From Megalobrama amblycephala (lineage: Eukaryota; Chordata; Actinopteri; Cypriniformes; Xenocyprididae), in NCBI RefSeq assembly GCF_018812025.1, contig NC_063052.1:21891968-21955967 (forward strand): DNA of 64,000 nt, read 5' to 3'. The position numbers were made by a program, and so were the translations under genes. Shown one piece after another: positions 11,691 to 22,130 of the stretch; position 1 is the first letter of the stretch; each line of letters starts with the position of its first letter. The notes under the pieces are model-generated. The model made no database searches and was not told the DNA's origin. It saw only the letters and a program-made list of their open reading frames with translations.

Positions 11691-11862
11691 AACATGACAT
11701 TTTCATGATAATTAAGCATATGTACCCCCAAAGATTCTCAATACCGGAATGCAAAAAAGTCTTGTTTTCATTTCTGCAAAAAATGAGAACGAGACTTTTT
11801 TGCATTCCGGTATTGAGTATCTGGGGGTAAATAGGCTTAATTATAATGAAAATGTCATGTAA
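11691..11862. mobile_element. Foldback MITE, near-perfect hairpin
   Basis: Two arms of about 70 bp, beginning ACATGACATTTTCAT and ending ATGAAAATGTCATGT, are near-perfect inverted complements around a short loop. Both arms contain CTCAATACCGGAATGC. Transcription of this intron would give a long hairpin RNA. No protein is expected. Confidence 0.85.
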
Positions 11863-12320
11863 AATAATCTTAATGTTCCTAAACAAGGCTTCATTTCCTT
11901 CATGAAAAATTTAGTTGGTTAAACAAAATCATAATCTAATTAAAATCTAATTTCCATTATCTTTCTTTTAATTTTGAGGTGAAATATTATCTGGGCATGC
12001 TTTTGACAGTTTTTGTGTGATTCACCCAGGCGCTGTATATGCTAGACCATGAAGAATTTGGAGAAATTCTCCATTTAAATAAGGTAAATGAAGTAAAGTG
12101 CTCTAACAAAGAACAATCATTGATCAACCTCTTCCATTTCTACGTGAATTTCTAATTTATTTAAATTCCATCAGTGCTAGTGACAGGACGGGGAATTAAT
12201 GCCCCTGGGGTAATGTGAATGTAATTTGTAACATCTGCATATTCACTGCCACATTTGCTAAAGTGATAACCCCAAAGGTTTAACATTTCTAGTCTAGAAA
12301 TCCACAGACTGAACCTTGAC

Positions 12321-12526
12321 CTGGTGTTGAGTGGCAGACGGCATGGAACAGAGTCTCTGATGCAGGAGCCTGTTCCAGGATCAGCAGGCTCTACGATGAC
12401 GAATGGTCTCTCCTCCAAAGTAACCACTCGCAAGTGCTGGGAATCATCAAGAGGTTTGAGGAAGGGGCCGTACCGGGACCAGGGCGGGTAACGCAGACGC
12501 AACACTCCATTCTCCCACCAACCTAC
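12321..12526 (-). CDS. grin2d: GluN2D-like exon 5: start of S1
   Basis: 206-bp exon encoding residues 425-492 plus two bases of Ser493. It runs [20 protein letters not shown] to [11 protein letters not shown] and forms the first strands of the ligand-binding domain. [16 protein letters not shown] and CIRDSVPC are the most diagnostic stretches for the GluN2D branch; GluN2C has a different residue set here. The acceptor is TTGTTGTAG before GTAGGT, so a second AG lies 4 bp inside the exon (GTAGGTAG). Using it would shift the frame, so I take the first. The donor is ACACCAG followed by GTCAAGG. Confidence 0.96.
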
Positions 12527-13763
12527 CTACAACAATAGCAAGATGCCATTAAAATGGTACAAACACGTTTCTGAGACCTCAGACAGATGCAAAATGTTTC
12601 ATAATGGTGCTTTGATGAAGTTAAATATGATTGTTGTTGGCAGGGCCTTTCTGTCTGTTTCCTATACTGTATGGCATTCTTTAAATTGTTAGGGTAGTCC
12701 CGACTTTATTAAGTTAGATGCTTGAAGCTACAGAACATATAAAATGCCTGTCACCCTAGTGACAGCTATTTTACCTTTTAACACGTAAACCCAAACCTTT
12801 CAAAGCGACTGCAGCATGACACCTTTGTAAGTTCACATGATTCCCAATCTCAGGTGCAAACCATCTGTCAGTGAATATGGCAATTAAATGTAAAAAAAAA
12901 AAAAAAAAAAAGACCTTTGTTCTACAGTATCTCAACAATGAATGATTTACTGTTTCTACAGCTCCCTTGGTAGTTCTGAAACCAGCCTTTTCAAACTGTC
13001 AAAAAGTGCATGAATAACCAATACCAAAAATGTTCCGGCAAAAATCTATTATTTCCCATGACTTATTGACATTTGCCAGGAAAATGCTGTATATGCAATC
13101 ATTAGCAATTGCCACTCAATTGCATTCAAGTGCACTGGCCTGTAAACCATTTCCCTTTTGAGAGTAATTTAAAATAACTGGTAAGTTATTGGAAAAACAG
13201 GAACATTGCGAATTATACAGTAAAACATAAATAAGCATATGAACAGCAGACTAGTCATTTTTATAATTCTTTTTTTTTTTTTTTACCATGAATTTAAAGA
13301 TTTTAATATGTAGCATGATATGTAGAAGTATATGTACTGAAAGTACTGAATACGAAAATTACTGGTCAGTACTGTCATGTACAAAGTATAAAAGAATGTA
13401 ATAAAACAATGATAATGATAGTTATGTTTATAAACATAAATTTCACTTTCTGTTTCAATGCTTTAAAAATTGCAGTTCCAATGAAAAAAAGCACCATAGT
13501 GACCTTGACTTACTTGATTTGATTTGCTTTGCACAAAATGTATTGTAATATAATGTGAATGTGCATATATTTATTCTTTGATGTACTTCAGTCCCTTCTT
13601 TATGCGACATGGTTCATTTCAGATGCATTCTTCACATTTCAATTATATTGCATTTAAATGGCATGGCAAAATGTGAACTCACTTGGGAGCTGCATTTAAA
13701 ACAGTTCGGTGATAACCATGAATATCTAAACACATTTAAGCATACTAATGGCTCCACCCCTAC
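12527..13763 (-). other. Intron 4
   Basis: AT-rich intron with a 23-base A run near 12889-12911 and a T run at 13270-13284. No exon or classifiable element is seen. Confidence 0.75.
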
Positions 13764-13878
13764 CTCCTCCCAGCCTCTTCCTGCAGTGTAGGAGATAACA
13801 TCCAGGAGCGGATTTGCCAGATAACCGTCATTATTAAAGGAATAGTCCCGTCCAGATAGAGTTATGTTACTGAAGAAC
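13764..13878 (-). CDS. grin2d: GluN2D-like exon 4: end of amino-terminal domain
   Basis: 115-bp exon: one base completing Arg386, then residues 387-424, from [19 protein letters not shown] to AGRGWEE. It matches the conserved GluN2 segment where the amino-terminal domain leads into the linker before S1. The sequon NIT at Asn390 is conserved in the family. The acceptor is CTCCTCCTGCAG and the donor is GAGGAG followed by GTAGGGG. Joined to exon 5 it gives GWEEVGWWENG, equivalent to the mammalian TWEVVG junction. Confidence 0.95.
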
Positions 13879-13899
13879 CTGCAGGAGGAGAAGAGGAAA

Positions 13900-14460
13900 A
13901 AAGAGAAGGGTGATAAAGGAGGAGTCTGAGTGAAAGTGATAAAGAGAAGGAGAGAGAGAGCAGTGAGAGATAAAGAGTGATAGATGGGAGTTCCATTAGT
14001 CACCTCTCCACTTGGGGTGGTGTGTGTGATTTGTGCTGAATGCTTATGGGACTCTAAAGCAAACCTTCTCTGCTGAACATTAAACAGAAATGACAACACT
14101 GAATCTCAATGAACATAAAAAAGAATTTGATTTACAGAATGACAGAAAACTGAAGGTACAACTGCTTAACCAAATGAATGAATCAATTAATTAATACAGT
14201 AAAATAGTAAAAATAGTAATAGTAAAATAAAAAAAAAGGATACAAAACTAAAGGAAAAAGTAAAGCTAAATGAATGAATGAATTAACAAAAAAAAGAAGG
14301 AAGAAATGGATGAATGAATGGCTACAGTGAATATATTATATATTATTATAATATTACTATTATTATTATAAATTATATTATATTGTTCTGAACAGCAGTT
14401 TTGACGCGTAAATGAGGCCGCGGCCATCTTAGCTGCACGTGACCACATGTCACTCACGGA
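13900..14460. other. Start of intron 3: purine-rich then AT-rich sequence
   Basis: Purine-rich plus strand at 13880-13985, then AT-rich sequence with ATT-type low complexity near 14330-14385. No gene is seen. Confidence 0.6.
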
Positions 14461-15955
14461 CAGTGTTGGGCACGTTACTTTAAAAAAGTAATTAGTTATA
14501 GTTACTAGTTACTTCTCACAAATAGTAGCGGAGTTAGTAACTGAGTTACATCATTATAAAAGTAACTAATTACCAGGGAAAGTAACTATTGCGTTACTTT
14601 AAAAAAAAAAAAAAAAGCCAAATAAATTGAATGCCCCCAATATTACATATAAGTCTAAGAATAAATTATTCTTGATGCGACTCCTGACTCATGATCCGCT
14701 CTTGCTCACGACATGAAATTTCTCTGTACTGTGTTGGTAGCCATTAAAGAAAACGTAGTTTCATATTGATGTTTAAATAGTCCTATGTTATGTTTTAAAT
14801 CCATTTATTTGATTATGAAAAGTGAACAGCGTGAGTAAGATGCATCATAAGATGCGCAAATATATCGGGAGACATGGAGTGGGTCAGACATGATTTTAAA
14901 CACTTCATTAAGTTTTGTTTTATAGAAAGCCTCTTTTTAAAGTGAATTTCGTTTTGTAAAAATTGTATCTTAATTTTAATCAATGTTTCATCAACAAATT
15001 GCTTGGATTTAATATATAACAAGCAAATATAGCAGACAATAAAATCATGGCATGGAGGCGCGGGCGCGATCACTGGCGCGTGAACTGGAGCGCGTCTTAT
15101 AGGCTAAATTAACCGAAACTCAGAGGCTGCTTGCCTCGCAGACATAAGAAATATATCTATAGAATGCTTGAAATATCTACTTTAACGAAAATGAAGTAAT
15201 TAAACACAAAAAGAAAGAGGCTACTCTGATTATATAGCCTAATCCGAATGAAATGTGCATTATCTCTCTAGGCGTGTCCATATGAGCAGATGATCAGCAA
15301 TAAGAATCAGCAATGTCAACTTCATCTTTGCAGCCGACACTGATTCAGAAAACATTACTTTATTAATAAACAATTAAAATGTCTCCTTGCTGTTTTTGTC
15401 ACACTCATAATCATTACTTTTGCCGGTTCTTTATGGCAATTATGCGTGCCCTTGAGTGCTATATAGCCATTGTAAACGCTCCTTATTATGGTTTATTCTC
15501 TCCAGTATTTAAGAAATTAAATTAATATAAATGTGATTAGTAAACTAATAGCTTAAATGAACAACTACTAGTCGACTAGAAAAAAACTCATTTCACATAT
15601 TTTCGATCAAGCATCAAAAAGGGTATTCTGGTTTGAGCTTGCGCTTTGCGCGCATGCTCTGACAGACACACACACAGCGCATCATACATTATTATCAGTT
15701 TAAAATTATATTTGTGTATGACTAACCGCAGCACACACCAGAGAAAAAACTTTGCAGGTCCTGTGGCTGAGAGAGAGCTTACTCGGATGAAAACCGCTTA
15801 AGTGAGCTCAATTATAGTAACGTGGCATTTTTTTTGTCAGTAACGCTAACGGCGTTGTAACGGGAGAAAAAGTAATTCATTTGATTACTCGTTACTGAAA
15901 AAAGTAACTGCGTTAGTAACGCGCGTTATTTATAACGCCGTTATTCCCATCACTG
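14461..15955. mobile_element. Non-autonomous hAT element, 1.5 kb, with 8-bp target duplication
   Basis: The ends CAGTGTTGGG and CCCATCACTG are inverted repeats with one mismatch. They are flanked by a perfect 8-bp direct duplication CTCACGGA (14453-14460 and 15956-15963), the hallmark of hAT transposition. Subterminal DNA is rich in GTTACT/AGTAAC motifs in both orientations. I see no transposase ORF. A diverged relative of its interior lies at 21838-22130. Confidence 0.95.
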
Positions 15956-15963
15956 CTCACGGA

Positions 15964-16539
15964 TAACTGAAAATGGGCAAAGAGGCGGGATGTAGTTGGA
16001 GCCCATGCGACTTGTTGCTGAAACCACGCCCGCCTAGCATATCTATCTTAGATACTATCTAAAATATTAATAAAGATAACAATACCATTAGAAAGTACTA
16101 AAGTTTTACTGTCAATCTACGGTGATTTTTAAGATAACGTTATAACGCTAGATGCTCTAACACCAGTAGGCTAATTAATTTGTGTGGGGTGTGCAAATAA
16201 CACAAAAAATCAACTTGTCCAAAGTATATTTTTTTCAAAATAGTGCAGCAGTTTTAGTTATATCCAAGCAGTGCTGTCGGAGTTGTATATCCTCCTGGTA
16301 TTGTCATTGTAGTAAATCTCAGGAACAAAACGTTTAGCCAATGCCACGACGATCCAACAACGTGTGTTCCGCATGCGAGCACATGTACACAGACTGACAT
16401 CTGTCTCGAGTATGCAGCAAGCCATATACTGTATAAAATAATCCAGAAAAAAGGCACAAATACGGCTGAGATGCCAAATTCAGTGGCTAGAATTAGCTGA
16501 GGTAACATGACGGCTCACAGACAGCAGCGCCAATCCACC
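15964..16539. other. Intron 3 sequence, unassigned
   Basis: A somewhat CpG-richer patch around 16330-16400 is the only visible trait. No exon or element ends are seen. Confidence 0.5.
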
Positions 16540-16870
16540 TGTCACTCAAGTGACCACGCCCTTAATTATGCAGAACTTTAAGGCTTAATATAATTTAAAC
16601 AGATGAGTTATAAAAAAATTCACCCCCCTCAGAGTTGTCATGAAGGGCAAAATTAGCAGTATAGACCAAAACACAATTTGAACCAGACTGTAAACATGTT
16701 TTTTTCTGCTGTAAACTTGGCTGTTTTAACATGATGGTCAATGAGATTCTGCTCCCTTTTGCAGCCTGTCCCTAGCGGCCAGTCGATGAATCGCAGTTTA
16801 AGTTACTTCCGTATTGGCTTCACGAGAAACTGGGGGAGGTTGCCGCTTGGTTCAGATCATGGTTCAGACT
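16540..16870. repeat. Dispersed teleost repeat fragment
   Basis: The phrases AATTCACCCCCCTCAGAGTT, TTGTCATGAAGGGCAAAATT and GAGGTTGCCGCTTGG are familiar to me from a very common fish interspersed repeat. The element family and ends are not clear from this copy. Confidence 0.5.
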
Positions 16871-17453
16871 GCTTCAAAGTGATTCTCAATCAGTGAAAAG
16901 TGCAGATTTATGCCAAGCGATTGCTAATGAACTCAAGTTGATGAATTATTACAGTGTCTACTTCATGGCCTTTATATAAAATGTTTTATACGATTGTAAG
17001 AATCTGAAGGATCAGCCTGCAATAGTACAGACATTTCAAAATAAGAGTCCCAGTGTATTTCGGGCTTGTTTATAATTAAAAGACAAGTAGTCAAAAGTCA
17101 AAGTAATTAAAAGTTTTTTTCTTTTTCTTTTGGGCATTATTGGTATTTTGGTTACACAATAAATTGTATTTAGAACATTATTTGACACATATATTATTAA
17201 TTTTATACATTTTATATACATTTTACTAGTAAAATCTGTGTCCCATTCACTGAGAGAGAAACTATATGACAGCAAGGAGAACATAGGAAAAGGATAAACA
17301 TTTAAATGCTGTAATTTTGCATAATTCACAATGCATAATAATGCATAATATTAGTATGTAATTAAATGTAATACTATGCTATGTAATTAAAATGAATTTC
17401 AATAAATAAAAATACTGTTAACAATCACACATTATTTGCTTGTCACATGTAGT
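16871..17453. other. AT-rich intron 3 sequence, nothing identified
   Basis: No coding signal or repeat structure is seen. Confidence 0.5.
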
Positions 17454-17733
17454 TGTTACGTTTGCTGGTGTAGAGATGAGGCAGATACGGATTTCCACAA
17501 TACATTCAATACTTTAATATAAACGAAGGCAGAGAACACCATACAAAACACTAACACAAACAGAGAACGGACGAGGAGTGAAGGGAGTGAGTGCAATATA
17601 TGGGGAGTGCTGACAATAGAGTCCAGGTGCAGGTGATGAGTGCTGATGAGGAGCTGACGAGGGAAGTTAGTGCAGGTGTGGAAACAGGAGGATCTTGGGA
17701 AATGAAGTCCAGGGAAACAAGGGTTCTGTGACA
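17454..17733 (-). mobile_element. Solo LTR, 280 bp, with 5-bp target duplication
   Basis: Read on the minus strand the segment begins TGTCACAG and ends CGTAACA. It is flanked by the perfect 5-bp duplication GTAGT (17449-17453 and 17734-17738). A polyadenylation-like ATTAAA lies near its 3' part on the minus strand. There is no internal region, so it is a recombined solo LTR, probably Ty3/gypsy-like from its resemblance to the LTR at 21225. Confidence 0.88.
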
Positions 17734-17819
17734 GTAGTAGACCATTTTTGTGCCGTGGGTAATAGGAGGATTTTCCCCCCGGCTACCACCACAAGTATAT
17801 TTCAAACCTGTGGGAAGCA

Positions 17820-17821
<2 letters not shown>

Positions 17822-17880
<59 letters not shown>
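17822..17880. repeat. (TA)n microsatellite with adjacent hAT-like remnant
   Basis: About 29 TA units. Immediately after it (17893-17930) AAAGTAACTAATTGCATTAC resembles the subterminal repeat of the hAT element at 14461. Confidence 0.85.
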
Positions 17881-17881
<1 letters not shown>

Positions 17882-18054
17882 TGTATATATTAAAAGTAAT
17901 GAAAAAAGTAACTAATTGCATTACTTAGTTTTATGGAAAGTAATGTGTCTTTCTCACCTGGGCTGGGCTGGCTTGTTTGTTTTTTAATTATAAAAAGGTT
18001 TTACAAATGTAAAGACCATTTCACACCAAATGGTTGGTTGAATTTGATCATCGA

Positions 18055-18204
18055 TAGACAGATAGACAGATGGATAGTTGGATGGATGGATGGATGGATA
18101 GATAGTCAGATGGATGGATAGACGAATAGATGGATGGATGGATGGATTGATGGATGGATGGATGGATGGATGGATGGATGGATGGATGGATGGATGGATG
18201 GACG
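18055..18204. repeat. (GGAT)n microsatellite
   Basis: GATA/GACA units grade into a long run of perfect GGAT tetranucleotides. The open frames on both strands (HPSI-type and MDGW-type repeats) are artefacts of the repeat. Confidence 0.95.
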
Positions 18205-18831
18205 GTAAATTCAGCAGCAAAGACATTGGTTAATAAAGTGAGATTAAATACATAAAGTATATTTGTATTTATATGAAGTAAATATCTAATTATTGCAGGT
18301 TTGCATAATATTCAGAGTTTGCATTTTACAGTTTTTATTCTTTGTGAGGAATACTAAAGATGTTTTTATCCAAGTGACATGAGTAACATATTTACTTTAG
18401 TCAACAACTACAATAACCATCATGTTCATACAGCGCACACAACGCCTCTGCATGTTACTCCCGATTTCTATCAACATGGAGTCAGGAGAGATGTCAGTCA
18501 ATAAATGGGAAAACCAAGTTACTTGCATTACTTCGCAGAAAAAAAACCTCCACAGGAAGTGGTGAAGTCATGCAGTTTGTGACGGACAGATCATTAATGA
18601 CAAGTCCTTGTGGTAATTACAGTATGCTTGGCAGGAAATCCAAAGTTAACCTATCATTCACCGAACTCAAATATGGCTTATAATTTGAAACATGTAAGTA
18701 GTAGCAACTTTACATGGCCGCTCTCTCTAACGTTAACCAAGAAAAATGTGTGCTAATATCTGCCGCATTCAAGTGTTTGTGCGAAGTGTGGAAGATGAAT
18801 AGTAGCACTCTTACTGCATGACAGTTAACTT
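18205..18831. other. Intron 3 sequence, nothing identified
   Basis: AT-rich DNA without a recognisable exon or element. Confidence 0.5.
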
Positions 18832-19450
18832 AAAGGTGCTAAAGAGGATGTTTTGTTTTATACATTTTTGCAATATTACTTGAAACTGTCTTTACTAACT
18901 GATAAAAGACTATTTATTAGGTGCACTGAAAGTAATAATATTAATATACATCATCTGTGCACGAGGTATGGCCTTAAAAACATCAGCCAATCGTTTACGT
19001 GATCATCGCGTAAACGATTGGCCCTCTGGCTTGTCAATCACTGCCGTGACGTTCCTTATGAGAGACGTGCGCGGATTGGCCCTCTGGCTTGTCAATCACT
19101 GCTGTGACGTTCCTTGTGAGAGACGTGCGCGGCTGTGCTCTCCAGTAACTTTCCACACTCTACAGGCGCTGCATGCAATGTTTTTGTCAGGAGACAGGAG
19201 TAACAACTGCAGATTATGAGTTACCTGCGGTGAGTCCGACATAATGAATCCACTAACACGACACAGCGAATGCCGGTGGTAAACACTCGTGTTCCAATAC
19301 TCGTGCACGAGTTTTGGGAGGCGTTCCTTTGAAATTTCAAAAACTCAGTAAAAAATCACTGAGATCACTTGCATTTAACTTAAAATACTCTGTCATTTTT
19401 GGTCATATAGATAAGAGTAATAAATCATTCAAAACTGTAAAGGGTCTGGC
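18832..19450. mobile_element. TTAA-target MITE, left part
   Basis: Begins at a TTAA with AGGTGCTAAAGAGGATGTTT, which I recognise as the terminus of a common fish MITE. Its other end is not visible here, because the hAT-like element starting at 19451 interrupts or truncates it. It contains a 58-bp tandem duplication. Confidence 0.5.
19016..19131. repeat. 58-bp tandem duplication with promoter-like motifs
   Basis: Two copies of a 58-bp unit starting GATTGGCCCTCTGGCTTG, at 19016-19073 and 19074-19131. Each contains an inverted CCAAT box (GATTGG) and a TGACGT motif (GTGACGTTCC) and is CpG-rich compared with its surroundings. Just before it, 18986-19020 holds a short palindrome around CAATCGTTTACG. 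Confidence 0.85.
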
Positions 19451-19554
19451 TAGGGGTGTAATGATTCACTTGTTATTTTCGGTCGATAATCGATGTAAAA
19501 TGCTAAGAATCGGATTAATCAGATTCAATAACGATAAAGTACTTTAAAATATAT

Positions 19555-20644
19555 TAGGGATGTCCCGATCAGGTTTTTTTGCCCTTGAGTCCGAGTCCGA
19601 GTCATTTGATTTTGAGTATCTGCCGATACCGAGTCCCGATCCGATACTTCTATAATACATCAAAAAAAGAATAAAGAAGAGCGAAAAAAAAACAGATCCA
19701 GGACGTTCCTTATTTTTTATTTAATTACAAACAGAGCACTTCTGTGAGGTAGCTTGAACAATCAAGTAATAAATAACATAAATTGTTCACTTCACTTCAC
19801 TTTAGTGCAACAGTAAATATAAAAAAGGCTAATATAAAAACAAATATATTTGGTTTGATTTGGGTATGCTGCAGTCTGTGTAATAACTAAAATAATGTTT
19901 ATATATATCATATTTTCTGGCTAGTTTACTTTAGTTTTTTATAATACACCATACTTTAACCCAAACTGAATAATAAAAAACAAGTTTAAATGGGTAAATC
20001 TTCTATTATTATTTTTGATTCTTAATTTTCTTTTCTGTCATACTCAAATTCTTGTTAAAACACATTAGACATGCGTATTGTGTGCATTTTGAACACTTTT
20101 TGTGTGAAATTATATTTATTTTGTCCATCAAAAGTGTGCTTTCACTTTAATTACGCGTCAGCAGCGCAGCGTGTGTCTCAATCAGCTCCCTAGTTCAGTA
20201 GTCAGGGCACTGATCAGGGTATCAGCCACATTCACTTATACTTATTCACGACCTAGGGAGCTAGGGAGCTGATTGAGACACAGGGATAGACTCGGTGCCG
20301 AGACGATCGCGGCACTGCTGCTTACGCGACGCTCCTGCCTGACGCTTTACGAGCTGCTCCTGCCTGACGCTTTACGAGCTGCTCCTGCTGCCTGTGTGAA
20401 TGCATCCGTTGGTTGACATGCACGCTGAAAAAAATATGCGCTACTCACGCGCCGCTTACGCTTGCAGTGTGAAACAGGCCTAACTCTGTGCCACCGCATC
20501 ACTATAGATGTGTTAAAAATAATGAGAATATATATACATATATATCCGAGTCCTGATCGGGAGGTAACGTCCGATTCCGATCGAGTCTGAAACCACATGA
20601 TCGGGCCCGATTTCCGATCACGTGATCGGATCTGGACATCCCTA
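19555..20644. mobile_element. Non-autonomous hAT, 1.09 kb, with 8-bp target duplication
   Basis: Termini TAGGGATGTCCCGATC and GGACATCCCTA are inverted repeats. The flanks carry the perfect octamer AAATATAT (19547-19554 and 20645-20652). Interior features include CCGAGTCCGAGTC repeats near the left end, and two CTAGGGAGCT-type inverted motifs at 20185-20285 enclosing GAGCTGATTGAGACACA. No transposase is seen. Confidence 0.93.
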
Positions 20645-21224
20645 AAATATATAAACATTAAATTACTACATGCGCAAATTGATGGAGACATTGTGCGCCG
20701 TCATTCGCGCTCTCACAGCGTTATAAAGAGAACAAAAAGGGCTTTTTTTACTATTCCGTGAAAAAAGATAGTTTAGGATTAGTTGGGAAAGTGCACAATA
20801 TTCTAGGGTAGTCTCTCCATGTAAGCGTGTGTTTAATGTACCTGGAACACTTTAATAAGGTTGTGTAGCCATTTACACTATCCTACACCATAGTTAACAT
20901 GAACTAACAATACTTTTAAAGCCTTTTTGTCTTATGTAAATTTCTACAAAAGCCATTTTTTAGGCTATTAAAATAAAGTTATGTAGCATCATTAAAAAAC
21001 TAACATGAACCAACATTAACAATGAACAAAAGGTTGTTTCTTTTTTGCCCTTACTCTGACCCCCTGAAAGTCGCTGTGTAATTCGCACCCTGACTAAGGC
21101 ACATTGGGGGAAACATTTCAATAACCCTGTGAATGCATATAAAAATGCAGAATCGAATCGCATCAAATTTTAATGTGAATTGTCTCGAATCGAATCGTTC
21201 TGAATTTGCAAAAATCATTCTTGA

Positions 21225-21666
21225 TGTAATGAAGCGGGACTCAGGCAGAGATCCATTTGCAAGCTTTATTTAAAGCAAGAGTGGTCGTACAGGCAGGGTC
21301 AAAGCAGGGGCAAACAGGAACAGCAAGGGCAAGGCAGAATCGTGGTCAGGATACAGGCAGTAGTTCAGGGCAGGCAGATATCGTTCACAGTCCAGATAAC
21401 AATAAACAGTCCAAAGGTAGAAGGCAGAGAATCATAAACCGGAAACAGGCAGGATCAATAACAGACAGGCAGACAGGATACAAATGCTCAGAATTGACAC
21501 AGGGTGAATCAAGACCTCGCAATGAGGTGGTGTGTGAGTGAGTCTTAAATAGTCCAGGTAAAGAGCTTCAGGAGTATGTGGCAATAGGTGATTGGTGGAG
21601 TGAGTGCATGTGATAGGCAAGGGAGGATTATGGGAAATGGAGTCCGGAGTGAACAGGAACGTGACA
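21225..21666 (-). mobile_element. Solo LTR, 442 bp, with 5-bp target duplication
   Basis: On the minus strand it starts TGTCACGTTCCTG and ends CTTCATTACA. Perfect CTTGA duplications flank it (21220-21224 and 21667-21671). AATAAA sits in a GCTTTAAATAAAGCTTGC context on the minus strand about 45 bp from the LTR end, as expected for the R region. The CCTG-rich pattern is typical of fish Ty3/gypsy LTRs. No gag-pol sequence remains. Confidence 0.92.
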
Positions 21667-21837
21667 CTTGAATCGATTCGAACACCTATGAATCGTGAAT
21701 CGAATCGATTCACTGTTTACCCAAAGATTCACAGCCCTAGGTCAGGGTTGAGTACACTCACAATAAAAACGTCGTGCCTTGGAATGGGGTGCGCTTTCTG
21801 CCGTCTCGGTCTCTGTAACCGCGTCAAAAAATAAACC

Positions 21838-22130
21838 AAAACTCAGTGTATACCTGCCTCACAGACATGAGAAATATAGCTATAGAAAGCTTGAAATGTC
21901 AAGTGATTTTCAACCAATTAAAGTGGAAAAAAAATATTCTCAGATTATGTAATCTGTATAAAAAAAAAGTGCATATAGATGTGTCCACTACTGCGGAGAT
22001 GACAAGTCAGCATCGTCGACTTCATCTCTGTAGCCGAAAACACAGAAAACATTATCAATAAATTATTTAAATGTTTAGACCATCTCCTTGCTGTTTTTTA
22101 CGACACATATCATTATCATTTTATACTTAT
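21838..22130. mobile_element. Diverged relative of the hAT at 14461
   Basis: This stretch follows, in the same order, the interior of the 14461-15955 element around 15115-15420. Shared blocks include CTCACAGACATGAGAAATAT versus CTCGCAGACATAAGAAATAT, TCGACTTCATCT versus TCAACTTCATCT, and TCTCCTTGCTGTTTTT. It is an old truncated copy. Confidence 0.75.

Larger units (their letters stand above)
19451..21740. mobile_element. Outer hAT-like element with two later insertions
   Basis: The ends TAGGGGTGTAATGATTCA and, at the right, ATTCACAGCCCTAG have the TAGGG/CCCTA form of several fish hAT MITEs. The interior is rich in AATCGAATCGATTC motifs. The flanking octamers are only loosely alike, so the target duplication is not proven. 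It hosts a hAT (19555-20644) and a solo LTR (21225-21666). Confidence 0.6.

Noticed and set aside
18968..19308. Open frames on both strands over the CpG-rich duplication in intron 3
   Set aside because: The sequence is a 58-bp tandem duplication in a MITE remnant, and neither frame has a family signature.
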